DNA of 64,000 nt from Candidatus Colwellia aromaticivorans (GTDB taxonomy: Bacteria; Pseudomonadota; Gammaproteobacteria; Enterobacterales; Alteromonadaceae): contig NZ_QOLD01000003.1 of NCBI RefSeq assembly GCF_003333305.1, positions 1 through 64,000 on the forward strand. The letters are read 5' to 3'. Shown in pieces: positions 9,287-17,626 of this stretch. Under the pieces are notes generated by a model, which was not told the origin of the DNA, made no database searches, and saw only the letters and a program-made list of their open reading frames with translations. Position 1 is the first letter of the stretch; each line of letters starts with the position of its first letter. The position numbers and the translations under genes are program-made.

Positions 9287-10285
9287 TTAAGATTTTACTG
9301 ATTTCGGATGCATATTCACTTTATTTCGACCACTTTTTTTTGCATGATAAAGTGCAGAATCTGCACATTCAATCCACGCTTTATGGCTTCTAATCACCGG
9401 CTCAATTTCAGCGATACCCATACTAATAGTGTATTTAAGATCAATATCATTATATTGAGTAATCGATGCTTCTACAGCCTTGCGTAAACGCTCAGCAAAA
9501 ACATACGCACTTTTTAGTGGTGTATCTGGCAGTAAAACAACAAACTCTTCACTACCATAACGACCAGGAATATCAGTTTCCCTTACATGATTTTGAATTA
9601 AATTGGAAAGATGACGAATAATTTCATCGCCAACCACATGACCATAGGTATCATTTACCTTTTTAAAGTGATCAATATCGAGTATCACTAACGAACTTGA
9701 GTGTTGACTACGGATCCAACGTTTATACTCAGCTTGTAAGCAGCTCTCCCAATGACTTCGATTGAACAGCTTTGTTAACCCATCAGTTTGGCTTAATATA
9801 GCTAATTCTTCATTGGCTTTTCCCAAGCTCTTTTTATGTACTGCATTATCCGTTACGTCATAAACAAGCAAACATAAATGGCTCACCTCACCCGTTGAAG
9901 ACATCAGTGGAATAAAGGTAGTATTTTGATACATAAAATCAGAGCTACCGGTAACAGGACGGTAACTATTAAACTTAAATAAATAGGGTCGTTGCTCCCA
10001 AATAGTGAACGCTTTATTTTTTAATAAAAATACTGACTCGGCTTTGCGCTCAAACCAATCTTGGGGTATTTCATCAAATAATTTAAACAACGACTTGTCT
10101 TTCACTTCTCTAGGCAATAAACCACTGTGGTTTTCCATAAAACCATTAAAAATCTGTACCTTGTATTCTTTATCTAAGACCACTAAGCCAACATCAATGT
10201 TATGAAGCATCTCCATTAACCAGTGTAATTCATTTAATTGTGAGGTTTGTAACGACATGGCCAATCCCATTCTCTTTAAATCCAC
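9287..10285 (-). CDS. Diguanylate cyclase with N-terminal PAS domain (GSEEF)
   Basis: Cytosolic c-di-GMP synthase candidate of 332 aa. A PAS-like sensor domain covers about 15-140 (GLVVLDKEYKVQIFNG) and a GGDEF domain about 160-325. The signature motif reads GSEEF instead of GG(D/E)EF, while the upstream I-site RETD (RxxD) is kept, as are DIDHFKKVNDTYGH and the C-terminal AKKSGRNKV. Activity with GSEEF is not certain. Methionines at residues 1, 6 and 10 are all possible starts. It sits 39 nt downstream of a REC-CheC-like regulator on the same strand, so the two probably form a signalling unit. Confidence 0.9.
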   Translation of the reverse strand: MDLKRMGLAMSLQTSQLNELHWLMEMLHNIDVGLVVLDKEYKVQIFNGFMENHSGLLPREVKDKSLFKLFDEIPQDWFERKAESVFLLKNKAFTIWEQRPYLFKFNSYRPVTGSSDFMYQNTTFIPLMSSTGEVSHLCLLVYDVTDNAVHKKSLGKANEELAILSQTDGLTKLFNRSHWESCLQAEYKRWIRSQHSSSLVILDIDHFKKVNDTYGHVVGDEIIRHLSNLIQNHVRETDIPGRYGSEEFVVLLPDTPLKSAYVFAERLRKAVEASITQYNDIDLKYTISMGIAEIEPVIRSHKAWIECADSALYHAKKSGRNKVNMHPKSVKS

Positions 10286-10324
10286 GTTCTTTTGATATAA
10301 ACATAGCGGTTAAAATACAAAAAC

Positions 10325-11434
10325 TTAATCAAGTAAATAAGATAACTTGTTATTTAATGTTTGCATCGACTGTTCGGTAAACAACAAAAGTAAATCACAC
10401 TTGATTGGATAATTTTCAATGCTATAACTAATTTCAATTGCCAATGTTTTCTTCCACTTAGTATTGTTAGCAATTAGTTCAGATATTTTTCTATGCTGAC
10501 CTAAAACCACAGGGTGACCTTGACTAAAAGCGATATCAAGTTGTTCCGATAGCCCTTTTAAGCATGCACCAATAAGTACGTTTGCTAAATCCATTAATAA
10601 CTCTAACTCTGTACCATCGTCTTCGTCATATTGGTAATTCATCAGTGAAGCTACATCTTGAAAACTAGAATCGGTCAATATTAATAACGCTTCACCAGAA
10701 ATACCTGCACTAATAAAGCCTTGGCAAATGCCTGAAGTGCTTTCGCTTGCCTCTACCGCTTTGAGTGCCATGCTCAATTCACTTACTTCAATAAAGTTAA
10801 CATTGGGTATCGGTAATTTAACAAAAACATCCAACAATCTCGCGAGTAAATCCCCTGCCCGTCCCATGGCAACATTAGCAACCTCTTGATAACAATCCCT
10901 TAATTCAGCAGACAAAGTTAATTCAACATGACTAATAGGTGCAGATGTGTCAACAGTCACCACCTTTAAAGGTGGAACAACAACGATATTACTTTTTGCT
11001 TGTACAAGTGGTTTTTGAGCATCTACATTGGTAGTAATCACTGGTTGAGCCAAGATATGCTCTTCTTTAGTGAATACACCATAAGACAGTAGTACTTCTG
11101 TCAATTTTTCTTTACTCACCGGTTTTTGAATAAAATCCAATGCCCCTAAGCCCGTAACTCTTTTATGCGCTTCGGGTTGAATATCTCCAGAAACCACAAT
11201 AGTCAAAGTGGGTAAATCTTGTTTTAAAATAGCCTCAAGAACTTGATAACCATCCATTTCTGGCATATTTAAGTCAAGTAAGAGTACATCACCTTTACCT
11301 GCTTTTATTGCCTTTATTCCTTCAATTCCATTGATAGCAAAACTAATTTCAACATCCCAACCTTCAGGCAATGAACTCGCTAGTTGCTTACGCGCCATAT
11401 TAGAGTCATCACAAATTAATAGCTTAGTTGGCAT
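10325..11434 (-). CDS. Response regulator with CheC-like output domain
   Basis: A 369-residue two-part protein. The receiver domain (1-125) has the acidic pair ICDDS, the phosphorylation site LLLDLNMPEMDG and the lysine in FIQKPVS. A linker (about 125-175) leads to a CheC/CheX-like domain (about 175-360), with the repeated acidic helices typical of CheC (ELLMDLANVLIGACLKGL). CheC-type proteins dephosphorylate response regulators, so this may be a self-tuned phosphatase or adaptor. It lies upstream of the PAS-GGDEF cyclase on the same strand and diverges from the thiol peroxidase gene. Confidence 0.85.
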   Translation of the reverse strand: MPTKLLICDDSNMARKQLASSLPEGWDVEISFAINGIEGIKAIKAGKGDVLLLDLNMPEMDGYQVLEAILKQDLPTLTIVVSGDIQPEAHKRVTGLGALDFIQKPVSKEKLTEVLLSYGVFTKEEHILAQPVITTNVDAQKPLVQAKSNIVVVPPLKVVTVDTSAPISHVELTLSAELRDCYQEVANVAMGRAGDLLARLLDVFVKLPIPNVNFIEVSELSMALKAVEASESTSGICQGFISAGISGEALLILTDSSFQDVASLMNYQYDEDDGTELELLMDLANVLIGACLKGLSEQLDIAFSQGHPVVLGQHRKISELIANNTKWKKTLAIEISYSIENYPIKCDLLLLFTEQSMQTLNNKLSYLLD

Positions 11435-11633
11435 AATGGCTCATCACCTTGGAAAAATAAAAATCGCATGGAATCAAAACTTCTCGTTTATGTATTTTAA
11501 TATTAATACCTATTTTTTGAACATAGCAATAGGATATTTGGTAAAGCTTTCACACTAATTTTATCGAAAAATAATCAAGAAACCCAATGAGAAAAACGGT
11601 AAACTTAACCTTTGCAACTAATTATTCCAACTA

Positions 11634-12311
11634 ATGATGAAATTATCTACCCTAACTAAGCTTTTATTTATATTATTTTTTACCCCCAATGTATTAATGT
11701 TCAATGCTCACGCAAAACCAGTTAGTCAATCAACACTAACGCAAACACAAGATTTAGTAAAAGCGAACGATAAGTACGTTACTTTACTCGGTACCCAGAT
11801 AAATATTGGTGATGAAGCGCCAAACTTTAAAGTAGTAGATAAAAACTTTACTCCAGTACATCTATCTGATTTTAAAGAGCAAACATTACTCATTTCAGTT
11901 GTACCAAGTTTAGATACTGGCGTTTGTTCACTACAAACCAAGCGTTTTAATGAAGAAGCAGCCAAGTTACCGAAAAACATCACCATATTAACTATTAGTA
12001 ATGACTTACCTTTTGCACAAAAGCATTTTTGCAAAGTTGAGAATGTAGACCTAGTAAAAGTATTATCCGATTCAGTTTGGCGTAACTTTGGTGAAAGCTA
12101 TGGTCTAATAATTAAAGACATGGGCTTATTGACTCGCGCCATTTTTATTATAGATAGCCAAGGAATAGTAAAATATAAAGAATTAGTGGCTAACATATCT
12201 CAACATCCAAATTACGAGAATGCATTGACAGCCGTTAAAGATATCGCCCCTGTAATTGTTATTGAAAACAAAGTAATAACAAGTGAAACACCTAGCGAGA
12301 CTACTAAGTAA
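11634..12311 (+). CDS. tpx: Exported thiol peroxidase (Tpx-type peroxiredoxin)
   Basis: Atypical 2-Cys peroxiredoxin that reduces peroxides. Residues 1-27 form a signal peptide ending NAHA, which is unusual because E. coli Tpx is treated as a thiol peroxidase of the cytoplasm/periplasm without such a long leader. The peroxidatic cysteine C98 lies in PSLDTGVCSLQTKRF (the common motif has Pro where Gly is here) and the resolving cysteine C133 in KHFCKVENV. A 20-residue tail follows the domain. ATG 11634 is followed by a second ATG at 11637. The gene is monocistronic and followed by repeats. Confidence 0.88.
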   Translation: MMKLSTLTKLLFILFFTPNVLMFNAHAKPVSQSTLTQTQDLVKANDKYVTLLGTQINIGDEAPNFKVVDKNFTPVHLSDFKEQTLLISVVPSLDTGVCSLQTKRFNEEAAKLPKNITILTISNDLPFAQKHFCKVENVDLVKVLSDSVWRNFGESYGLIIKDMGLLTRAIFIIDSQGIVKYKELVANISQHPNYENALTAVKDIAPVIVIENKVITSETPSETTK

Positions 12312-12317
12312 CCTATT

Positions 12318-12400
12318 TATACCCGTTACCAATCAAGGTGCTTTTTTCAGAATGCTTGAGTTATTTCAATTCAAGGCACTGTGATGAAATAATGGGTATA
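12318..12400 (+). repeat. Short TATACCC inverted-repeat element (83 bp)
   Basis: A small element bounded by TATACCC at 12318 and GGGTATA ending at 12400. Its arms TATACCCGTTACCAATCAAGG and the complement of the right end are imperfect inverted repeats. It has no core of the larger family-1 copies. The last TATA of this element touches the first TATA of copy B, so two elements sit head to tail between tpx and the MFS gene. Confidence 0.6.
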
Positions 12401-12665
12401 TACCCATGATACTTCAAAATGTGCGTTTCAGGGCCGCTGAACGATTCATGGTCAAGGCGCATCTTTTTATTAAGGGTCGTTCCCTTAAAAAGAGATGCAA
12501 CGAAGAACATGATTTGATCAGGGGCCCCTGTAAGGCTAGTTTAGAAACGCTTTATGCTACGTTATTGATTTCGACAATGGAACAACCATTATCTTCAATC
12601 AAAGCCTTGCCTAAAGGCGTTTCTAACTCCAGCTGAATCCGACATATTGAAGTAACATGGGTATA
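12399..12665 (+). repeat. Family-1 repeat, copy B (267 bp)
   Basis: Starts TATACCCATGATACTTCAA and ends TTGAAGTAACATGGGTATA, giving terminal inverted repeats. Inside is a long hairpin (about 12461-12502; arms around TTAAGGG/CCCTTAA and GCATCT/AGATGC) and the core with TTATTGATTTCGACAA and CAATCAAAGCCTTG. It carries a 76-codon open frame that I regard as accidental. It lies between two convergent genes and could act as a transcript end. Confidence 0.9.
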
Positions 12666-12668
12666 AAT

Positions 12669-13847
12669 TCACCTATTTTCTTTCGGTAAAAACATCATCA
12701 ATAATGCCGCCAACAATGCAACAACACTGGCCGTTAAAAAGGCAGTGGTTGCTCCTAAGCCATCAAGCCATAATGCGCCCGCTAGATATGCTCCAATGGC
12801 CCCACCTACGCCATAAACACCTCCCAGATAAATGGCTTGGCCTCTTGATTGCTGGCAAGCACTAAAGTGACTACTGATAAAGATCATTGAAGCGCTATGA
12901 AACAAAGCAAAGCTAGCCGCATGCATTAACTGTGTCAATGCTAACATCCAAGCAGACTCGCCATACAAAGCCACCAAAAGCCAACGTAAGGCAGTAACAG
13001 CTAAACTAAAGATCAATAAGGTTTTCAACGAAAAATGTTTAAAAAAACTACTCGCAAAGATAAAGACTAGTATTTCAGCCAAAACACCTAATGAAATAAA
13101 CAAACCGACAGCAAAACCTGGGTACTCTAAATCTCGTAAAAATAAAGCAAAAAAGCCATAAAAGGGACCAAAACTAATTTGCAATAATATTCCTGCAATA
13201 AAAAAGATCAGAAACCTAGATTCAAGTAATTTATCTTTTATTGATAATACCTGTATTTTCGCTGTGCTAAGAACGTGACGAGATTTAAGACTAAGTGTTG
13301 AAAACAACAATAACAATAAAGCAACACAGCCCATAACGACAAAAGCATTGGTAAATGGAGTGTTTGTAACACTTGATAAGCTCTTTTCTTGATAAAACGT
13401 CATTACTTGTCCAGCAAAAATAGCTAAAACAATAAAACCCAAACTTCCCCATAAACGAATACGTGCATAAATTTTACTGCTGCGCCTCACTGAATTTAAG
13501 GTTAATACTTCAAGTTGAGGTAATATTGCCGTCCAAAAAAGGCTAAAAAATGCTAAACAAATACTAATTGCCCAATAATTATCCAACCAAAATAACAACA
13601 TAAAACTCAAAAGAGCGAGTACTGCTCCCAGGCGAATGATAAGTAATTGCTGCCCCGTTTTATCCGCTAAAATAGCCCATAGGCTTGGCGCAATAATTTT
13701 GGTCGCGGTAAGAATGGCAAAAATTTCACCCAGCTCAAGCGAAGTGAAACCCTTACTATCAAGAAAAACTGAAAGATACGGTGAGATTAAGCCAAGAATG
13801 GCAAAATAAAAAAAATAACTGGAAGATAGGCGGGTAAATAATGACAA
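12669..13847 (-). CDS. MFS transporter (HcaT/NupG-like)
   Basis: A 392-residue major-facilitator protein with about 12 hydrophobic helices. The beginning (FYFAILGLISPYLSVFLDSKGFTSLELGEI) resembles the MFS_1-like family that contains the E. coli phenylpropionate transporter HcaT; the substrate cannot be told. It starts at TTG 13847 behind a good site (AGGAAT). It is 31 nt after aroC on the same strand, so it probably shares the prmB-aroC transcript. The stop lies 3 nt from repeat copy B. Confidence 0.85.
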   Translation of the reverse strand: MSLFTRLSSSYFFYFAILGLISPYLSVFLDSKGFTSLELGEIFAILTATKIIAPSLWAILADKTGQQLLIIRLGAVLALLSFMLLFWLDNYWAISICLAFFSLFWTAILPQLEVLTLNSVRRSSKIYARIRLWGSLGFIVLAIFAGQVMTFYQEKSLSSVTNTPFTNAFVVMGCVALLLLLFSTLSLKSRHVLSTAKIQVLSIKDKLLESRFLIFFIAGILLQISFGPFYGFFALFLRDLEYPGFAVGLFISLGVLAEILVFIFASSFFKHFSLKTLLIFSLAVTALRWLLVALYGESAWMLALTQLMHAASFALFHSASMIFISSHFSACQQSRGQAIYLGGVYGVGGAIGAYLAGALWLDGLGATTAFLTASVVALLAALLMMFLPKENR

Positions 13848-13878
13848 GTTTTATTCCTATTTACCCGCTGATGCTAAT

Positions 13879-15003
13879 TTATTGTTCAGTTATTACAGGC
13901 GTACTACAAACAACATCGGCATTTTGCGCACGATGTCTTAAATAGTGATCGACTAAAGTTAACGCCAACATTGCCTCTGCAATGGGTACTGCACGAATAC
14001 CAACACAAGGATCATGTCGACCTTTAGTAATAATATCCGTTGCTTCGCCGCTAACATCAACCGTTTTACCACTCACACCAATACTTGAAGTTGGCTTTAA
14101 TGCTAAATGTGCAATGATGTTTTGTCCTGAAGAAATACCACCTAAAACACCACCCGCATGATTACTAGCAAAACCTTGTGGTGATAATTCATCTCTATGC
14201 TCTGAGCCTTTTTGATTAACAACAGCAAAACCATCACCAATTTCAACACCTTTTACCGCATTAATACTCATTAAGCCATGAGCGATTTCAGCGTCAAGCC
14301 TATCAAAAATAGGCTCGCCTAATCCAACGGGTACATTGGTTGCTACTACACTGACTTTTGCGCCGATAGAGTCTTTAGCACGCATAATATCACGCAAATG
14401 TTGGTCTAATTGTTCAAGCTTGGTATTGTCGGGGAAAAAGAACTGATTCTGTTCTACTTCAGTCCAATCAATATTTTGAAAATCAAGTGGTTCGCCATTG
14501 GTAGATGTGGCCGTAATCTCGCCAATTTGAGTCACGCAGGCTTGTATCTTCATGCCAAATTTTAGCGCTAAATATTTTTTAGCTATGGCGCCCGCAGCAA
14601 CACGCATAGCGGTTTCTCGAGCAGAAGAGCGACCACCACCACGATAATCACGTAATCCATATTTTTGCGAATAAGTGTAATCAGCATGGCCGGGGCGAAA
14701 GCTTTGCGCAATATTACCGTAGTCTTTAGAGCGTTGATCAGTATTCTCAATAATCAAGCCTATAGGTGTTCCTGTTGTTTTACCTTCAAACACACCTGAC
14801 ATGATTTTTACTATATCTGCTTCATTACGCGCAGTAGTAAAGCGTGACTTACCTGGACGACGTCTATCAAGATCGATTTGTAAATCTGCTTCGCATAATT
14901 CAATTCCAGGAGGGCAGCCATCAACAATAGCACCTAACCCTAAGCCATGGCTTTCGCCAAATGAAGTAACAGTAAATAATTTTCCGAAAGTATTGCCTGA
15001 CAT
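13879..15003 (-). CDS. aroC: Chorismate synthase AroC
   Basis: Converts 5-enolpyruvylshikimate-3-phosphate to chorismate using reduced FMN, the last step of the shikimate pathway. Family signatures are all visible: [18 protein letters not shown] near the start, the basic flavin-site segment [43 protein letters not shown] and the C-terminal [18 protein letters not shown]. 374 aa is slightly longer than the E. coli enzyme because of a short C-terminal tail. It follows prmB with a 33-nt gap that contains part of a repeat remnant. Confidence 0.97.
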   Translation of the reverse strand: MSGNTFGKLFTVTSFGESHGLGLGAIVDGCPPGIELCEADLQIDLDRRRPGKSRFTTARNEADIVKIMSGVFEGKTTGTPIGLIIENTDQRSKDYGNIAQSFRPGHADYTYSQKYGLRDYRGGGRSSARETAMRVAAGAIAKKYLALKFGMKIQACVTQIGEITATSTNGEPLDFQNIDWTEVEQNQFFFPDNTKLEQLDQHLRDIMRAKDSIGAKVSVVATNVPVGLGEPIFDRLDAEIAHGLMSINAVKGVEIGDGFAVVNQKGSEHRDELSPQGFASNHAGGVLGGISSGQNIIAHLALKPTSSIGVSGKTVDVSGEATDIITKGRHDPCVGIRAVPIAEAMLALTLVDHYLRHRAQNADVVCSTPVITEQ

Positions 15004-15036
15004 TTTAACTCCAACGTCTGTTATTAATTCTTTGAT

Positions 15037-16005
15037 TTATACCCGTGCATCTTCAAGTGGAACGGGTATATTCTCATTTAAAGCAGCAGTAAAAACCGCC
15101 GAAAACTCAACCAATTGTGCCTTAGTTAGCATAAATACACCATGGCCACCACGTTCAAAATTAAGCCAAGTAAAAGGCACCTCACTGTATAAAGCTTTTA
15201 CGTGTACTTCTGAGTTACCTACTTCACAAAAAAGTAAGCCTCCATCATTCAAATGCTGTGCACTTTGCGCCAATATAACACGCACAATATCTAGGCCATC
15301 ATCGCCACAACCTAAGCCCATTTCAGGTTCATGGAGATACTCTTGCGGTAAACTGTCAATATCTTGCTGATCGACATAAGGTGGATTAGAAACAATTAAA
15401 TCATAACGTTGTTCTTCAACCCCAGAAAAAATATCAGATTGAATGGGAATAACGTGTTCACTAAGACCGTGGTTTTCTATATTTATTTGCGCAACATTTA
15501 ACGCATCTATCGATAAATCTACCGCATCTACCTCTACATCATCAAAATAACTCGCACAGGCTATGGCAATACAACCACTGCCCGTACATAAATCCAAGAT
15601 ACGTTTGGGCGCTTTATTAGCGGCTATATAAGGAAAAAACTGGTTTTCAATTAACTCTCCAATAGGAGAACGTGGAATTAATACTCGCTCATCAACATAA
15701 AAAGGTAACTGAGCAAAATAAGCAACGTTAGTTATATAAGCCACCGGAATTTGTTCTTCGATGCGACGGGTAAATAATGCCAACACGTTTTGCTTTTCTG
15801 ATTCAATCAAACGACAAGTCATCAGGCTATCATCTACGTCATTAGGTAGTGATAAAGCATACATTACCAATATATATGCATCATTAAAGGCATTTTCACT
15901 ACCATGTCCATAAAACAATTCTGCTTGATTAAACAATGTTGCACCATATCGACAGTAATCAGCGATAGTATGCAATTGACTCGTTACTGAGGTTAATTTA
16001 TTCAC
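15037..16005 (-). CDS. prmB: Ribosomal protein uL3 glutamine methyltransferase PrmB
   Basis: SAM-dependent methyltransferase that modifies a glutamine of ribosomal protein L3. The SAM motif DLCTGSGCIAIA is at 138-149 and the catalytic NPPY at 207-210. It starts at GTG 16005 with AGGAAT upstream. The last ten residues, IPVPLEDARV, are encoded by a 33-bp TATACCC palindromic repeat remnant that also supplies the stop codon. First gene of a prmB-aroC-MFS unit, divergent from smrB. This order is typical of gammaproteobacteria. Confidence 0.94.
   Translation of the reverse strand: MNKLTSVTSQLHTIADYCRYGATLFNQAELFYGHGSENAFNDAYILVMYALSLPNDVDDSLMTCRLIESEKQNVLALFTRRIEEQIPVAYITNVAYFAQLPFYVDERVLIPRSPIGELIENQFFPYIAANKAPKRILDLCTGSGCIAIACASYFDDVEVDAVDLSIDALNVAQINIENHGLSEHVIPIQSDIFSGVEEQRYDLIVSNPPYVDQQDIDSLPQEYLHEPEMGLGCGDDGLDIVRVILAQSAQHLNDGGLLFCEVGNSEVHVKALYSEVPFTWLNFERGGHGVFMLTKAQLVEFSAVFTAALNENIPVPLEDARV
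15038..15070 (+). repeat. 33-bp TATACCC palindromic remnant inside the prmB 3' end
   Basis: TATACCCGT at 15038 and ACGGGTATA ending at 15070 are exact inverted repeats around GCATCTTCAAGTGGA. The sequence matches the right terminal segment of copy C (TTCAGGTGGAACGGGTATA). It lies within the coding region of prmB and provides its final codons. Confidence 0.8.
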
Positions 16006-16089
16006 TTTTATTCCTATAATTTTTACGTTTATTCTGTTTCATTAAATTCATTACTTGTAAAGATTAGCAGATATTTTTAAACTGCCGCT

Positions 16090-16644
16090 ATGAAAATGAA
16101 AAACACCAATAAAAAGCTAATACATGCTAACGATGAATCACTTTTTAAAGAAGCAATAGGCAAGATCAAGCCTTTAAAAGTGGACACCATACACTTTGCT
16201 AAAAAAGTCAGCAAGCCTAAAACACATGCTCAGCCCAAAAACAGTAAAAAAGCCTTTGCCCAGTTCCACTTTTCTGACGAATTTGAACCCCATTTAAACA
16301 AACAAGGGCCAATGAAGTATGTGCGAGCGGATGTTAATAGTTTTGAAGCCAAAAATTTACGCCGAGGGTTTTATAGCCCTGATTTAATTTTAGACTTACA
16401 TGGTTTAGACCAACATCAAGCTAAACAAGAAATTGCCGCGCTACTTTATGCTTGTCAAAAAGAACATGCCCAATGCATTTGTATTATTCATGGCCTTGGC
16501 TCAAGAATATTGAAAAATAAAGTCCCTCATTGGTTAGTACAGCACCCTGATGTGATGGCATTTCATCAAGCAACATTAGAATGGGGAGGCAACGGTGCTT
16601 TGTTAGCCTTAGTAGAACTAAAAGATAAGTTTAATAGAAATTAA
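16090..16644 (+). CDS. smrB: Smr-domain endonuclease SmrB
   Basis: Ribosome-rescue endonuclease that cuts mRNA between collided ribosomes in E. coli. A basic N-terminal extension (1-90) precedes the Smr domain, in which DLHG (102-105) and IIHGLGSRILK (about 132-142) are the catalytic and RNA-binding signatures. 184 aa is the normal size. It diverges from prmB, as in E. coli, and ends 8 nt before the convergent sixA stop. Confidence 0.94.
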   Translation: MKMKNTNKKLIHANDESLFKEAIGKIKPLKVDTIHFAKKVSKPKTHAQPKNSKKAFAQFHFSDEFEPHLNKQGPMKYVRADVNSFEAKNLRRGFYSPDLILDLHGLDQHQAKQEIAALLYACQKEHAQCICIIHGLGSRILKNKVPHWLVQHPDVMAFHQATLEWGGNGALLALVELKDKFNRN

Positions 16645-16652
16645 TGATTAAA

Positions 16653-17168
16653 CTATTCACTATTTAACTTAGCAGGTGAAATAATATCTAGCAACTGCCC
16701 TTGCATGCACTTAGTATCATAATCAATTACCGCGATGGCACCTGTTGGAAAAATAGGCATCTGGTTTTTATCCGTTAATTGGGCGACAAAATAGCTAACA
16801 AAAGGCATATGAGAAACAAATAATACTGCTAGATTTTTATCACCATGATCTACTTCATTACACTGGCTAAGTAAACCGTCTAAAAAATCATGCATGTGCT
16901 GAGCATTACCTGACGGGGTAATTAAATCGAGTGTTTTCGGCTGAGTCATGAGTAGATTAGATTTTATTAGAAAATCAGACACATTCTCACAAGTTTGTTG
17001 CGCTCGAATATACGGGCTCACAAAAACATCTAACAATTTTGGGGTCTTTTGTAATAACCATCGTCCCATTATTTTAGCTTCGAGAATCCCTTGGTCAGTC
17101 AAAGGCCTCAAAGAATCATCACCTGTTATATTCGCCGCTTCACCATGTCGCATTATAAAAATTTGCAT
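16653..17168 (-). CDS. sixA: Phosphohistidine phosphatase SixA
   Basis: Histidine-phosphatase-superfamily protein that dephosphorylates phosphohistidine proteins such as HPt domains or the PTS protein NPr. The catalytic RHGE motif is residues 7-10 and a second histidine lies in FVSHMPFVSYF. 171 aa, single domain. It is convergent with smrB. Repeat copy C begins 25 nt upstream of its start codon, so its promoter must lie close to or within the repeat. Confidence 0.92.
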   Translation of the reverse strand: MQIFIMRHGEAANITGDDSLRPLTDQGILEAKIMGRWLLQKTPKLLDVFVSPYIRAQQTCENVSDFLIKSNLLMTQPKTLDLITPSGNAQHMHDFLDGLLSQCNEVDHGDKNLAVLFVSHMPFVSYFVAQLTDKNQMPIFPTGAIAVIDYDTKCMQGQLLDIISPAKLNSE

Positions 17169-17192
17169 TTACTCTCCCGCACATTAAGTAGA

Positions 17193-17459
17193 TATACCCG
17201 TTCCACTTGAAGATGCTCGTTTCAGGAAGTCTGAGTGATTCATAATCAAGGCACATTTTTTTATTAAGGGTTACTCCCTTAAAAAGAAATGTAACGCAGA
17301 ATATGATTTACTCAGCCTTTCCCAAAGGGCTGGTTTATAAACGTTTTATTCTGCGTTATTGATTTCGACAAGGGAATAACCATTATCTTCAATCAATGCC
17401 TTGCCTAAAGACGTTTCTAATTCCAGCTGAATCATGCATCTTCAGGTGGAACGGGTATA
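17193..17459 (+). repeat. Family-1 repeat, copy C (267 bp)
   Basis: Ends are TATACCCGTTCCACTTGAAG and its near-complement TTCAGGTGGAACGGGTATA, so the terminal arms differ from those of copies B and D while still pairing with each other. The internal hairpin around TTAAGGG...CCCTTAA and the core segment (TTATTGATTTCGACAAGG, CAATCAATGCCTTG) are present. No insert modules. The 17460-17600 stretch that follows shows no gene. Confidence 0.9.
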
Positions 17460-17600
17460 TGCTTACGCAGTTGTCAATTTTGAGGCTATAGTAATAGAAT
17501 CTAAATGCCTTTTACATTATCTGTTAAGAATATATAGACTCTAGTTATTCCATAAGGTAATTTAGACTGTTAACTTGTTATTATAATAGTAATTTTTAGT

Positions 17601-17620
17601 ATACCAATTGAATTAATTCT
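17601..17620 (+). repeat. Solo family-2 terminal segment
   Basis: ATACCAATTGAATTAATTC here matches the terminal arm of the family-2 element at 31119, but no partner end is present. It lies 7 bp before the start of family-1 copy D, which suggests a truncated or replaced element. Confidence 0.5.
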
Positions 17621-17626
17621 TGTTGC

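Noticed and set aside
12406-12636. 76-codon ORF on the plus strand
   Set aside because: It lies completely inside repeat copy B; the other copies do not keep the frame, and there is no ribosome site.
14801-15370. 189-codon plus-strand ORF opposite aroC and prmB
   Set aside because: Antisense to two conserved enzymes; no protein features.
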